A DNA stretch of 64,000 bases from Leifsonia tongyongensis (lineage in GTDB: Bacteria > Actinomycetota > Actinomycetes > Actinomycetales > Microbacteriaceae), in the NCBI RefSeq assembly GCF_010686705.1, contig NZ_JAAGWY010000002.1, positions 334,001-398,000 of the forward strand, in the 5' to 3' direction. Positions 33,275-43,927 of the stretch are shown in pieces (position 1 is the stretch's first letter; the number at the start of each line of letters is the position of its first letter). The notes beneath the pieces are model-generated. The model was given only the letters and a program-made list of their open reading frames with translations. It was not told the DNA's origin and ran no database searches. The translations under genes and the position numbers were made by a program.

Positions 33275-35707
33275 CTAGGCAACGGATGAATACGCCACGA
33301 TGCCGCGCCGGATCGACTCGAGCGCCTGCCGCGCTGTCCGCCCCACCGGACCCTGGGCGACGAGTGACAGCTGGTCGAGCAGGTCGATGGTCTGCTTGGT
33401 CCAGCGAACGAAATCGCCCGCTGCCATGTCCGCATCCTCGAGAACCTTGTTGAGGCTGCCTCCACGCGCCCAGCCGTGCATCGCCAGGGACAGCCCGGTG
33501 GCGATGGGTTCACTCCCCGGCAGGCGGTTGTTGCGCTCGAGGTCGTCGAGGACACTCCACAGCTCGGTGGTCTTCTCGAGCGCGGGACGGAATGCGCCCT
33601 TCGGCAGATACCGGTCGGACACCAGGCCCTCGTCGCGACGCGGTTCGAAGACCAGCGCGCACGCCATCGCCGCCAGGCTCGGAGCGTCGAGCTGGTTCCA
33701 GACGTTCCGGCGGAGGCACTCGGCGACGAGCAGGTCGCGTTCGCCGTAGATGCGTTTCAGCGTCGCGCCGTGCACGGTCAGAGACGTACCGCCGTCGTCG
33801 TCGATGGAGAGGTAGCCGCGTTCGACGAGCACGTCGGTGACGCGATCGAAGACCTTGGCGACGGCGCCCGTGCGCGAACGGATCTGCTGGCTGAGCGCAT
33901 CCGTCTCCCGCTTCAGCTTCCACCATCGTTCCGCCCACCGCGCGTGCTGCTCGCGGTCGGGGCACCGGTGGCAGGGATGGTCCTTCATGCGCTTGCGGAG
34001 CGCGTTCAGCTGGCGCTGGCGCTTCTCCCGCTCGCCCCGGCTCAGTCCCTCGAGCCGCGCGCCCTGGCGCTCGAGGTCGCTCAGCTGGCGGCGGATCGCC
34101 GAATACTCCTTGAAATCGCCGAGGTGGCAGGTCATAGCCTGCTCGTATCCGGCGAGGGACTCCTCCTGCTGCCGCACCTTGCGGGCCAAATCGACAACGG
34201 CACGGTCGGCCTGGAACTGCGCGAACGACGACTCGAGGATCTCCCGGGTGCGCTCCCGGCCGAACTGGTCGATGAGGTTGACGGCCATGTTGTAGGTCGG
34301 CCGGAAGCTGGAGTTGAGCGGATAGCTGCGCCGGGATGCGAGCGAAGCGACCGACTGCGGGTCGAGGCCGTCCTGCCACTGGATGACCGAATGGCCCTCG
34401 ACGTCGATGCCCCGACGGCCGGCCCGCCCGGTCAGCTGGGTGTACTCCCCCGGCGTGATCGGCACGCGCGCCTCACCGTTGAATTTCTCCAGCTTCTCGA
34501 GCACGACCGTGCGCGCGGGCATGTTGATCCCGAGCGCGAGGGTCTCGGTCGCGAACACGACTTTGACGAGCTTGCGCCGGAAGAGCTCCTCGACGACCTC
34601 CTTGAACGCCGGAAGCAGGCCTGCGTGATGCGCCGCGACGCCGCGTTCGAGCCCTTCGAGCCACTCCCAGTAGCCGAGCACGGCGAGGTCCTCATCGAGG
34701 AGGGTCCTGCAGCGTTCCTCCACGATCGCGCGGATCTCGTCGCGCTCATGCGCCTCGGTCAGCCGTACTCCGGCCCTCAGCACCTGGCGAACAGCCTGGT
34801 CGCAGCCGACCCGGCTGAAGATGAAGAAGATCGCGGGCAGCAGGTTGCGCTCCTGCAGCAGGTCGACGAGGTCGGCGCGATCCATCCTGAAGGACTCGGG
34901 GCGGCCGCCCTTCGAATGGTAGCGGCCCACATCCTTCATCTGACGAGCGCTGATCGGGCGACCGCCGTAGCGGGCCATCTGCACGAGCTCGGGATTGACC
35001 CGGTTGGTCGCGGCGAGCCCGGACGAATCGAAGAGGTCGATCAGTTTCGTGCGCATCAGGATGTGCTGCTCGAGCGGCACCGGACGCTCCTCGGAGACGA
35101 CCACATCCGTCTCGCCGCGTACAGCCTGCAGCCAGTCGCCGAACTCCTCGGCGTTCGACACGGTCGCGCTGAGGGAGACCATGCGGACCTCCTGCGGAAG
35201 GTGGATGATGACCTCCTCCCAGACAGCGCCCCGGAACCGGTCGGCGAGGTAGTGCACTTCGTCCATCACGACGAAGGCGAGGTCGGCGAGCAGGTCCGAG
35301 TCGGCGTACAGCATGTTGCGCAGCACCTCGGTCGTCATCACGACGATCCTGGCGTGCGAGTTGATGTTGGTGTCGCCGGTGAGGAGCCCGACGCTCTCCG
35401 GACCGTATTCGCCGACGAGTTCCTGGAACTTCTGGTTGCTCAGTGCTTTCATCGGCGCCGTGTAGAAGACCTTCGCGTACGGCTCCTGCATGGCGAGGAA
35501 GACGGCGAACTCGGCGACGATCGTCTTGCCTGCTCCCGTGGGAGCTGCGACCAGCACGCTCCGGCCGCTTTCCAGGCTCGCACAGGCCTCGCGCTGGAAC
35601 GGGTCGAGTTCGAACCGCAACCGGTTGCGGAAGGCCTCGAGTTTCGGCTGGGTGGCGCGCGACCGCGAAGCAGCGTAGCGCTCGGCCGGGGAGAGCTGGT
35701 CGGTCAC
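33275..35707 (-). CDS. helY: DEAD/DEAH-box RNA helicase HelY (Mtr4/Ski2-like)
   Basis: The 810-residue helicase carries motif I AAPTGAGKT (residues 54-62), motif II DEVH, motif III SAT, and motif VI QLTGRAGRRG, followed by an rRNA-processing arch-like and C-terminal helical region. A CHRCPDREQH segment near residue 580 may bind zinc. HelY/Mtr4-type enzymes unwind structured RNA, probably with ribonucleases. In other actinobacteria it also follows tatA-tatC, so the gene order is conserved. Confidence 0.92.
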   Translation of the reverse strand: MTDQLSPAERYAASRSRATQPKLEAFRNRLRFELDPFQREACASLESGRSVLVAAPTGAGKTIVAEFAVFLAMQEPYAKVFYTAPMKALSNQKFQELVGEYGPESVGLLTGDTNINSHARIVVMTTEVLRNMLYADSDLLADLAFVVMDEVHYLADRFRGAVWEEVIIHLPQEVRMVSLSATVSNAEEFGDWLQAVRGETDVVVSEERPVPLEQHILMRTKLIDLFDSSGLAATNRVNPELVQMARYGGRPISARQMKDVGRYHSKGGRPESFRMDRADLVDLLQERNLLPAIFFIFSRVGCDQAVRQVLRAGVRLTEAHERDEIRAIVEERCRTLLDEDLAVLGYWEWLEGLERGVAAHHAGLLPAFKEVVEELFRRKLVKVVFATETLALGINMPARTVVLEKLEKFNGEARVPITPGEYTQLTGRAGRRGIDVEGHSVIQWQDGLDPQSVASLASRRSYPLNSSFRPTYNMAVNLIDQFGRERTREILESSFAQFQADRAVVDLARKVRQQEESLAGYEQAMTCHLGDFKEYSAIRRQLSDLERQGARLEGLSRGEREKRQRQLNALRKRMKDHPCHRCPDREQHARWAERWWKLKRETDALSQQIRSRTGAVAKVFDRVTDVLVERGYLSIDDDGGTSLTVHGATLKRIYGERDLLVAECLRRNVWNQLDAPSLAAMACALVFEPRRDEGLVSDRYLPKGAFRPALEKTTELWSVLDDLERNNRLPGSEPIATGLSLAMHGWARGGSLNKVLEDADMAAGDFVRWTKQTIDLLDQLSLVAQGPVGRTARQALESIRRGIVAYSSVA

Positions 35708-35763
35708 CGTCCCAGCTTAGGTGCCTCGGATGGGCACAGTGCCGTGGGGCGCGGTGCCGAAGG

Positions 35764-36558
35764 TCAGGTGGCGAGTTCCGTCTCGAGACGAACCGCGTTG
35801 CGCGCGGCCCTCCGGTCATGCAGCCAGGCCACTCCCGCCGCTGCGAAGTAGAGGACGACCATCGGGATGGCCAGCAGGAACATCGAGACGACGTCCGCCG
35901 AGGGAGTCGCGATCGCGGTGAAGAGCACGATCACCAGGAGCGCCCAGCGCCAGGAGCGCAGGATCGATTTCGCGCTCAGCACCCCCACGAAGTTGAGCAG
36001 CACCAGGAACACCGGCAGCACGAAGGCCACGCCGATTGCGACCACGAGCTTCAGGACGAAATCGAAATAGTCCTTCGCCTGGATGAAGGCCGTGTCCTGG
36101 CTGGGCGCGAAACTGGTCAGCAGCTGCACGATGTGCGGAACGACGAACCAGCCCGCCGCACATCCGGCGAGGAAGAGAGGCACGGCCGTGAAGAAGAAGC
36201 CCAGGCCGTACTTGAGCTCTTTGCGGTTCAGGGCGGGCACGAGGAACGCCCAGATCTGGTAGAGCCACACGGGGCTGGAGATGACGACACCGATGGTGAT
36301 CGCGATCTGCATCTTCAGGTCGAAAGCGCCCGTGATGTTGTCGTAGTTCAGCTCGGCGAGCCTGCCCTGCTGTTTCGCGATCTGGACGATCGGCTCACGC
36401 AGCGCGTCGAGCACCCAGCCGGCGAGGAACCACCCGACGACCGAACCGGCCAGAAGGCCGAGCGCGGAGCGGAAGAGACGTTTGCGAAGCTCGACGAAGT
36501 GCTCGCCGAACGTCATGCGGCCTTCGCGGTTCTTGCCTCGCTTGACGGAGGAGGCCAC
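35764..36558 (-). CDS. tatC: Sec-independent protein translocase TatC
   Basis: TatC is the signal-peptide receptor of the twin-arginine export system. The 264-residue protein has six membrane segments and the family signatures: MTFGEHFVELRKRLFRS (the N-terminal twin-arginine recognition surface), PVWLYQIWAFLVPALNRKE and a conserved proline-rich FTAIATPSADVVSM. Its start lies 3 bases after the tatA stop. A possible Tat client is the large secreted protein at 20.8-23.5 kb, whose signal has RRR. Confidence 0.95.
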   Translation of the reverse strand: MASSVKRGKNREGRMTFGEHFVELRKRLFRSALGLLAGSVVGWFLAGWVLDALREPIVQIAKQQGRLAELNYDNITGAFDLKMQIAITIGVVISSPVWLYQIWAFLVPALNRKELKYGLGFFFTAVPLFLAGCAAGWFVVPHIVQLLTSFAPSQDTAFIQAKDYFDFVLKLVVAIGVAFVLPVFLVLLNFVGVLSAKSILRSWRWALLVIVLFTAIATPSADVVSMFLLAIPMVVLYFAAAGVAWLHDRRAARNAVRLETELAT

Positions 36559-36561
36559 GAC

Positions 36562-36822
36562 CTAGGGTTTCGGGTGCGGCTCGGTCGAGGTCGTGGCGGG
36601 GCGCGAAACGGAGGCGTCGGTCGGAGCGGCGGCAGCGTCATCCACGGGCGGGGTCGCGCCGGGAGCAGAGTCGTCTTCTTTCATCGCCTTGACCTCGCCA
36701 CGGAAGATCCGCATGGACTGGCCGAGGCTCTTCGCCAGGCCCGGAAGCTTCGGCGCACCGAACAGCAACAGGACGATGGCGAGGATGACGAGCAGGTGCC
36801 ATCCGGTGAGGTTGCCGAACAT
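36562..36822 (-). CDS. tatA: Twin-arginine translocase subunit TatA
   Basis: An 86-residue TatA: a short N-terminus MFGNLTGWH, one membrane helix ([18 protein letters not shown]) with the typical phenylalanine-glycine hinge, an amphipathic helix ([19 protein letters not shown]) and an acidic Pro/Ala tail. TatA oligomers form the translocation pore with TatC. It starts 4 bases after the upstream membrane protein gene ends and is followed directly by tatC. Confidence 0.95.
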   Translation of the reverse strand: MFGNLTGWHLLVILAIVLLLFGAPKLPGLAKSLGQSMRIFRGEVKAMKEDDSAPGATPPVDDAAAAPTDASVSRPATTSTEPHPKP

Positions 36823-36826
36823 GGGA

Positions 36827-37177
36827 TCAGGTCCTTCGGGTCAGGTGCGAAAACTGTTGCGGATCCGCTTTCACGAGAAGTTTACCGCGCTTCACCAGTG
36901 AATCCCTGCGAGCTTGCCGACGGCGCTCACGATCGGCGAGGTCCTGGTCGCGGGCGGCGCGCAGGGCGCCTGCGTCGGCGAAGACCGCCGGCCGGAACCG
37001 TTGCTCGCCGAGTTCCTCCGCGCGTCGCTGGAGGAGCTCGGTCTTGTCGGCGAGCTTGCCCAGTTCATCGAGAGCCGCCATGAGCTTGCGGAAGAGGCGG
37101 AATCCGAACAGTGCGAGCATCCCGAGCAGCGCCAGGACGAGCACCACCCAGATGACGACCCACGACCACCACGGCAT
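36827..37177 (-). CDS. Small single-pass membrane protein, unknown function
   Basis: The 116-residue protein has an N-terminal membrane helix ([20 protein letters not shown]), then a charged, probably helical cytoplasmic region rich in Arg, Glu and Gln ([31 protein letters not shown]). I do not recognise a named family. It lies between pafC and tatA with gaps of 10 and 4 bases, so it is part of the same transcript. Position suggests an envelope role, but nothing in the sequence proves it. Confidence 0.75.
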   Translation of the reverse strand: MPWWSWVVIWVVLVLALLGMLALFGFRLFRKLMAALDELGKLADKTELLQRRAEELGEQRFRPAVFADAGALRAARDQDLADRERRRQARRDSLVKRGKLLVKADPQQFSHLTRRT

Positions 37178-37187
37178 GCCTGCGATT

Positions 37188-38162
37188 CTATGCGTAGCGG
37201 GCGGCGCCCGCTGCAGCCCACTCGGCCACGGCGGCCCTCGCCTCGGGCGGCCCGAGGACGGTCACCATGCCGGAGAGCCCGGCGACGAGCCGCTTGAGAC
37301 CGTGATAGTGCGCCACCCGCACGTTGGTGCGCACGAAGCTGCCGTCCTCCGTGAGGTCCGCGCCCTCGGGAATGTAGTCGGCGATGAGCGGAAGCGCCGA
37401 GGCGGACACCTGGATGTCGACGATCAGGTCGTCGGGCGAGCCCTCGAACAGCGTCTCCGGGAGGGTGACGTCGGCAGGACGGTAGGTGATCGGCTCGTCT
37501 GTTGCGCGCAGATCGCTGATCCGGTCGAGACGGAACGTCCGGATCGCCTTGCGCAGATGGCACCAGCCGCGCAGGTACCAGTCCTGGTCGACCGACTCGA
37601 TCCGCAAGGGGTCGACGCGGCGCCGTTCGTGCTCACCACGTGAGTTGAGGTAGTCGAACTCGAGCTGGGTGCCGTCGGCGACCGCATCCCGGATCAGGTG
37701 CAGCGACTCGTCGGTCGCGGAACCCGCCACGGCGAGCTGGCTGGGGACGGCGGATGCGCCACGGGCGAGTTTCGCCATCAGGGAGCCGATCACGTCCCGA
37801 TCCGCATTCTCGGGAAGCGCCGACAGGTACTGCAGCCCCGCGATGAGCGCGGCAGCCTCCCTGGCCGAGAACCGGGGCGAATCGTCGATCGCGACCAGGT
37901 GGGTCAATACGATCTGGTCGTTCTCCTCGAAATCGTCCCACGCGATGTCGAACAGGTCGCCGTGCTGGTACGAACTGGTCTCCCCCGGCACGCCCGAGAC
38001 GGCGATGAGCCGCACGGCCTCACGGAGCTGGGACTTCTCGACACCGAAATGCTCGGCCGCTTCCGCAACACTGACGCGATCGCGATCCATGAGGTACGGC
38101 ACCAGCGCCAGGAGGAAGGCGAGTTTGTCCTGGGCCTGCATCGGGCGTCGCCGCTCAGCCAT
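37188..38162 (-). CDS. pafC: WYL-domain transcriptional regulator PafC
   Basis: PafC acts with PafB as a heteromeric activator of the RecA/LexA-independent DNA damage response in mycobacteria (established for that genus). The 324-residue product has a winged helix at about 10-65 (VSVAEAAEHFGVEKSQLREA), and a WYL domain at about 145-215 (LEFDYLNSRGEHERRRVDPL, DQDWYLRGWCHLRKAIRTFR). Its start overlaps pafB by 8 bases. No pafA or proteasome gene lies nearby. Confidence 0.9.
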   Translation of the reverse strand: MAERRRPMQAQDKLAFLLALVPYLMDRDRVSVAEAAEHFGVEKSQLREAVRLIAVSGVPGETSSYQHGDLFDIAWDDFEENDQIVLTHLVAIDDSPRFSAREAAALIAGLQYLSALPENADRDVIGSLMAKLARGASAVPSQLAVAGSATDESLHLIRDAVADGTQLEFDYLNSRGEHERRRVDPLRIESVDQDWYLRGWCHLRKAIRTFRLDRISDLRATDEPITYRPADVTLPETLFEGSPDDLIVDIQVSASALPLIADYIPEGADLTEDGSFVRTNVRVAHYHGLKRLVAGLSGMVTVLGPPEARAAVAEWAAAGAARYA

Positions 38163-39180
38163 CGGATCCCTCCCCCGCCGTGTCGTCGTGGGCGGCGAAC
38201 GTGGCCGCGAGCCGCGACCTGACCCGTTCGCGAAGGTGCGGCGGCGACAGCACGACGACCTCCGGGCCGTAGCTCGCGAGTTCGTCGGCGATGATGTTCA
38301 GGTCGGAGTAGTTCACGCTGAGGCGCGTATTGCCGGGTGCGTGGTCGCCGTACCGCTTGTTGAGCCGCGTCGCGGCATCGGTGCCGGGCACGACCTCGAT
38401 CTCGGCCAGATTGCTCCGCCAGATCCGCTCCAGCTCGTCGAGCGCGTGCGCCGCGAAATCGGTGCCGACGGGCTCGAACGTGCGGTTCGTGAGCGTGACG
38501 CGGCCGACCATGCGCGACAGCAGGAACGTTCGCGGTCCGTTGGCGTCCTGGTCGGTGCCGTGCAGGTGCCAGCGACCCTGGTGCTGGATGAGCGCCAGCG
38601 GCGCGACCGTACGGAGGCGGGATGCGGACTCACCCGGCTTCAGGTAGGGGAACTGCACGATCGTGCGGCGCTCGAGGGCCACGCTGAGCGGCTCGAAAGC
38701 ACTCTCACGCACGCGGAGCCTCGGCGCGTAGCCGAGGATCGGCTCGTCGGACTCGACACCGAGGGATCGCAGCTTCATGATCGCGCGCCGCGACTCCGCG
38801 GAGAGCGAGCCTTCCCGCCAGACCGTCGCGGCGAGGCCGAGCAGGGTGATCTCCTCGGCCGAGAAGACGACGTCGGCGGGGAGATCGTATGCGCCTTTCG
38901 GAATGCGATACCGAAGGGTCTGGTTGTTGCCCGCATCACCGGGTGACTCCACCGTCTCGAGCGGAACGCCGAGCTCGCGGATGTCGTCTTTGTCGCGCTC
39001 GAACTGGCGCTCGAGGCTGGCGTTGTCGCCCGACGCCGAGTAGCGCTGACGGTAGCCCTGCACGGTCGACAGGACCTCGCTCTTCGTCAGCCCCGTCTCG
39101 GTGGCGAGCAGGGCGAGGACGAGGCTGAAGAGGCGTTCTTCGACAGGCACGCGCGGAGGCGACGAAGACGAGGAAGGCAC
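38155..39180 (-). CDS. pafB: WYL-domain transcriptional regulator PafB
   Basis: The 341-residue partner of PafC. The N-terminal helix-turn-helix is at about 15-60 (ERLFSLVLALLATETGLTKS), and the WYL domain at about 165-250 (RRTIVQFPYLKPGESASRLR, QGRWHLHGTDQDANGPRTFL). WYL domains sense single-stranded nucleic acid in the PafBC model. It follows the FKBP gene after 43 bases and overlaps pafC, so it lies in the long operon with trmI and the tat genes. Confidence 0.9.
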   Translation of the reverse strand: MPSSSSSPPRVPVEERLFSLVLALLATETGLTKSEVLSTVQGYRQRYSASGDNASLERQFERDKDDIRELGVPLETVESPGDAGNNQTLRYRIPKGAYDLPADVVFSAEEITLLGLAATVWREGSLSAESRRAIMKLRSLGVESDEPILGYAPRLRVRESAFEPLSVALERRTIVQFPYLKPGESASRLRTVAPLALIQHQGRWHLHGTDQDANGPRTFLLSRMVGRVTLTNRTFEPVGTDFAAHALDELERIWRSNLAEIEVVPGTDAATRLNKRYGDHAPGNTRLSVNYSDLNIIADELASYGPEVVVLSPPHLRERVRSRLAATFAAHDDTAGEGSDG

Positions 39181-39223
39181 TCTCTCATCCTAAGGCCGCT
39201 CGCCCGGCCGGACGCGGAAGCTG

Positions 39224-40180
39224 CTAGACGATGCCGAGGATGTCGACGACGTAGACCAGCGTCGCATTCTGCGGCACAGGGCCGCTGCCCTGCGAGCCGA
39301 ACGCCTTGCTGGGCGGCACGATGATCGTCACCTGCGAACCGACCTTCTGCCCGATGAGACCCTCGACAAGGCCCTTCGGGAGCGAGGTGCCTGCGGCCGT
39401 CTGACCGGTCGACAGCTGGAGGGTGGCGGGCGTGCCAGAATCCCAGGTGCTGTCGAACACGGTGCGCTCCTTCCAGAGCACTCCGGTGTAGTGGATGACC
39501 ACGGTGTCGGACTTCGTCACCGTCTTGCCGTCGCCTTGCTTGTTCACGGCGACTTCGAGCGAGGTCGGAGGATTCGTCGTCGGCACCGTCACGCCGGGGC
39601 GACCGCCGGGCGCGATGACGACCGTCGGGAATCCGGGGCGACCCGGCTGGGGTGCGCCGTTCGCGGCCGGCAGGTAGGCCTTGTTCACGTCGACGACGAT
39701 CACGACGGTGTCCGTCGGGGAGACACCGACACTGGATGCGCTCGCGCCGAGGCCGTCCTTGGGTGAGACGGCGATGGCGAGCCGTGAGCCGACCGTCGCG
39801 CACTGCAGGCCCTTGTCGAGGCCGGGGATGGTCTTGCCGACGACGAGGGCCGACGCGGACGTGGGGTCGTACTTCGTCGTCTGGATCAGTTGACCGTTCG
39901 TCCCGTTGTAGATGGAGAAGTCGACGACGACCTCCTGCCCCGTGTGGACCTCAGGGCCCGATCCCGTGATCACCGTCGTGCGCTGCGAGGTGGACGTGCG
40001 GACCGGCGTGGGGAACTTCACCGTGGGCTGCTCGCCGAATTTCCCGGAGACGTGGATGACATCCGACGCGCTCCCCGACGTGAGTGCTGTGTCGCAGTTC
40101 GCGTTCGGGTCGGTGGAACACGCCGTGAGCGTGACAAGGAGCAGTCCTGCGGCTACGAACAGTGCGGATGCGCGATGCAC
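39224..40180 (-). CDS. Lipoprotein FKBP-type peptidyl-prolyl isomerase with two FKBP-like domains
   Basis: The 318-residue protein begins with a lipoprotein signal (FVAAGLLLVTLTAC) and carries two FKBP-like domains. The second (from about residue 215) has the typical VVIHYTGVLWKERTVFDST and VEGLIGQKVGSQVTIIVPPS with FGSQGSG; the first (about 75-165) is more diverged. A Pro/Gly linker joins them. It should fold exported proteins on the outer membrane face. GTG 40180 with GAGG upstream is preferred to an ATG at 40231. Confidence 0.88.
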   Translation of the reverse strand: MHRASALFVAAGLLLVTLTACSTDPNANCDTALTSGSASDVIHVSGKFGEQPTVKFPTPVRTSTSQRTTVITGSGPEVHTGQEVVVDFSIYNGTNGQLIQTTKYDPTSASALVVGKTIPGLDKGLQCATVGSRLAIAVSPKDGLGASASSVGVSPTDTVVIVVDVNKAYLPAANGAPQPGRPGFPTVVIAPGGRPGVTVPTTNPPTSLEVAVNKQGDGKTVTKSDTVVIHYTGVLWKERTVFDSTWDSGTPATLQLSTGQTAAGTSLPKGLVEGLIGQKVGSQVTIIVPPSKAFGSQGSGPVPQNATLVYVVDILGIV

Positions 40181-40237
40181 GAGTCCTCTTTCGGTGCGGT
40201 CGACGGGAAAGGGAGGGCTGGCCTCCGGCATCCCATG

Positions 40238-41973
<1,736 letters not shown>

Positions 41974-42061
41974 GGGGTCAAAGTCTAGTCGGCGCGCCTC
42001 GGGCCTATCCTTGAAGGATGGCGGCCGCACGGTCGTCGCGACGGAACGGGGTACCTGGATA

Positions 42062-42997
42062 GTGACACAGGGCATGGACTTCCTCGGCGGCCGGCTGCTG
42101 GTCGTTGCGTTCGAGGGGTGGAACGACGCAGGAGAGGCCGCAAGCGGCGCCGTCAGGACGCTGCAGGACGTGCTCGACGTCGTGCCCATCGCCGAGGTCG
42201 ATCCGGAACTGTACTTCGACTTCCAGTTCAACCGGCCGACCGTCGTCACCGACGACGACGGACGCCGTCGCCTCGAATGGCCCTCGGCCGTCATGTACGG
42301 CCCTGTCCGCCCCGGCGAGACGGCCCCCGGACTGGCCGACGATGCGAACTTGCAGGTGAGCGGCAACAACGTCGGGAACATCTATCTCCTGCTCGGCACC
42401 GAGCCGTCGCGTAGCTGGAAGAGCTTCACCGCCGAGATCCTCGACGCCGCGCTCGCAGCCGACATCACGGCCATCGTCTTCCTCGGTGCAATGCTCGCCG
42501 ATGTGCCCCACACCCGTCCGATCTCGATCTTCGCGTCGAGTGAGAACACGGCGGTGCGAAGCGAGCTGCAGATCGAGCGCTCGACCTACGAAGGTCCGGT
42601 CGGCATCCTGAGCGCGATCGCCGAAGGCGCGGAGGCTGTCGGCATCCCGACCGTCTCGATCTGGGCGTCGGTGCCCCACTACGTCCACAACGCACCCAGC
42701 CCGAAGGCGATGCTCGCATTGATCGACAAGCTGGAAGAGCTCGTCGATGTGACCATTCCGCGGGGAAACCTCGTCGAGGAGGCCGCAGCCTGGGAGGCGG
42801 GCATCGACGCGCTCGCCGCAGACGACGACGAGATGGCTCAGTACATCCAGCAGCTCGAACAGGCGCGCGACACGGTCGACTCCCCCGAAGCGAGCGGTGA
42901 GGCGATCGCGCAGGAGTTCGAGAGGTACCTGCGCCGGCGCGGGGACGGGCGCGACGGGCCTGCGGGCGGCCGGCCCGACGAACCGTGGCGCAACTGA
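42062..42997 (+). CDS. PAC2-family protein (proteasome assembly chaperone-like)
   Basis: The 311-residue protein matches the PAC2 family: VVAFEGWNDAGEAASGAV near the start, VYGP-like VMYGPVRPGE, VFLGAMLADVPHTRPISIFA, YEGPVGILSAIAEGAEAVGI and ASVPHYVHNAPSPKAMLALI. In eukaryotes PAC2 helps assemble the proteasome; in actinobacteria the role is unclear, and in this locus proteasome genes are missing. GTG 42062 is my choice; ATG 42074 is an alternative. The acidic C-terminus (ADDDEMAQYIQQLEQ) is usual for bacterial members. Confidence 0.85.
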   Translation: MTQGMDFLGGRLLVVAFEGWNDAGEAASGAVRTLQDVLDVVPIAEVDPELYFDFQFNRPTVVTDDDGRRRLEWPSAVMYGPVRPGETAPGLADDANLQVSGNNVGNIYLLLGTEPSRSWKSFTAEILDAALAADITAIVFLGAMLADVPHTRPISIFASSENTAVRSELQIERSTYEGPVGILSAIAEGAEAVGIPTVSIWASVPHYVHNAPSPKAMLALIDKLEELVDVTIPRGNLVEEAAAWEAGIDALAADDDEMAQYIQQLEQARDTVDSPEASGEAIAQEFERYLRRRGDGRDGPAGGRPDEPWRN

Positions 42998-43019
42998 GCG
43001 ACGCCTCCGAGGATGCTGC

Positions 43020-43874
43020 CTAGGCGGCCAGCACGCCCGTCGAGAGCAGCACGATCAGCAGTACGCCGACGACGAGGCGGTAGACCACGAACGGCAGGAA
43101 GCTGTGCCGTGAGATGTAGCCCATGAAGAAGGCGATCACCGCGAGTCCGACCGCGAAGGCGACGACGGTCGCCGCTGCCGTCTCGAGAGGGCCGAAGACC
43201 TCTGGCGTGCAGTTCGTCGCACCGGCCACGCACGGCGACTTGATCGACTTGTAGAGCTGGAAGAAGCCGCTGCCGAACACCGCCGGCAGGGCCAGCAGGA
43301 ACGAATATCGTGCCGCTGCCCGGCGCTGGTAGCCCATGAACAGTCCGGCCGTAATGGTTCCGCCGGAGCGCGAGACTCCGGGGATGAGCGCGAGTGCCTG
43401 TGCGAAGCCGAAGATGATGCCGTGACCCCAGGTGAGGTCCTTCAGGCGCCGCGTCTTCGCGCCGACCCAGTCCGCGATGCCCAGCAGGATGCCGAAGATG
43501 ATCATCGTCGCCGCAACGATCCACAGCGAGCGGAGGGTCGTCTCGATCTGGTTCTGGAAGAGCACGCCGAGGACGACGATGGGGATGCTGCCCACGATGA
43601 CCAGCCAGCCCATCCGCGCATCCGGGTCGTCACGGGGCACGCGCCCGAACAGCGACCGGAACCAGCGGCTGACGATGCGGGCGATGTCCTTCCAGAAATA
43701 GATGAGGACGGCGGTCTCCGTGCCGAGCTGGATGATCGCGGTGAAGCGCGCCCCCGGGTCCGCTCCCGTGCCCAGAAGCTCCCCGACGATGCGGATGTGC
43801 GCGCTCGAAGAGATCGGAAGGAATTCCGTGAGTCCCTGCACGAAACCGAGAATCAGGGCGTTGATGAAGTTCAT
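43020..43874 (-). CDS. uppP: Undecaprenyl-diphosphate phosphatase (UppP/BacA)
   Basis: UppP removes a phosphate from undecaprenyl diphosphate, recycling the lipid carrier for cell-wall synthesis and giving bacitracin tolerance. The 284-residue membrane protein has about eight helices and both signatures: [13 protein letters not shown] (with the catalytic Glu and Ser) and [14 protein letters not shown] (with the conserved Arg). The gene stands alone on the minus strand, convergent with PAC2. Confidence 0.95.
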   Translation of the reverse strand: MNFINALILGFVQGLTEFLPISSSAHIRIVGELLGTGADPGARFTAIIQLGTETAVLIYFWKDIARIVSRWFRSLFGRVPRDDPDARMGWLVIVGSIPIVVLGVLFQNQIETTLRSLWIVAATMIIFGILLGIADWVGAKTRRLKDLTWGHGIIFGFAQALALIPGVSRSGGTITAGLFMGYQRRAAARYSFLLALPAVFGSGFFQLYKSIKSPCVAGATNCTPEVFGPLETAAATVVAFAVGLAVIAFFMGYISRHSFLPFVVYRLVVGVLLIVLLSTGVLAA

Positions 43875-43927
43875 GTGCGGCTTTCCGGGGCTGGCGCTGG
43901 CATGGTGCCGGGTTCAGTAGCGCGGGC

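Noticed and set aside
33476-35851. A 791-codon open frame on the plus strand opposite helY
   Set aside because: It is a product of the high GC content and lies exactly antisense to a well-conserved helicase; its translation is low-complexity and shows no domain.
42018-42062. ATG at 42018 as the start of the PAC2 gene
   Set aside because: It is in a different reading frame from the PAC2 protein; only GTG 42062 or ATG 42074 fit.
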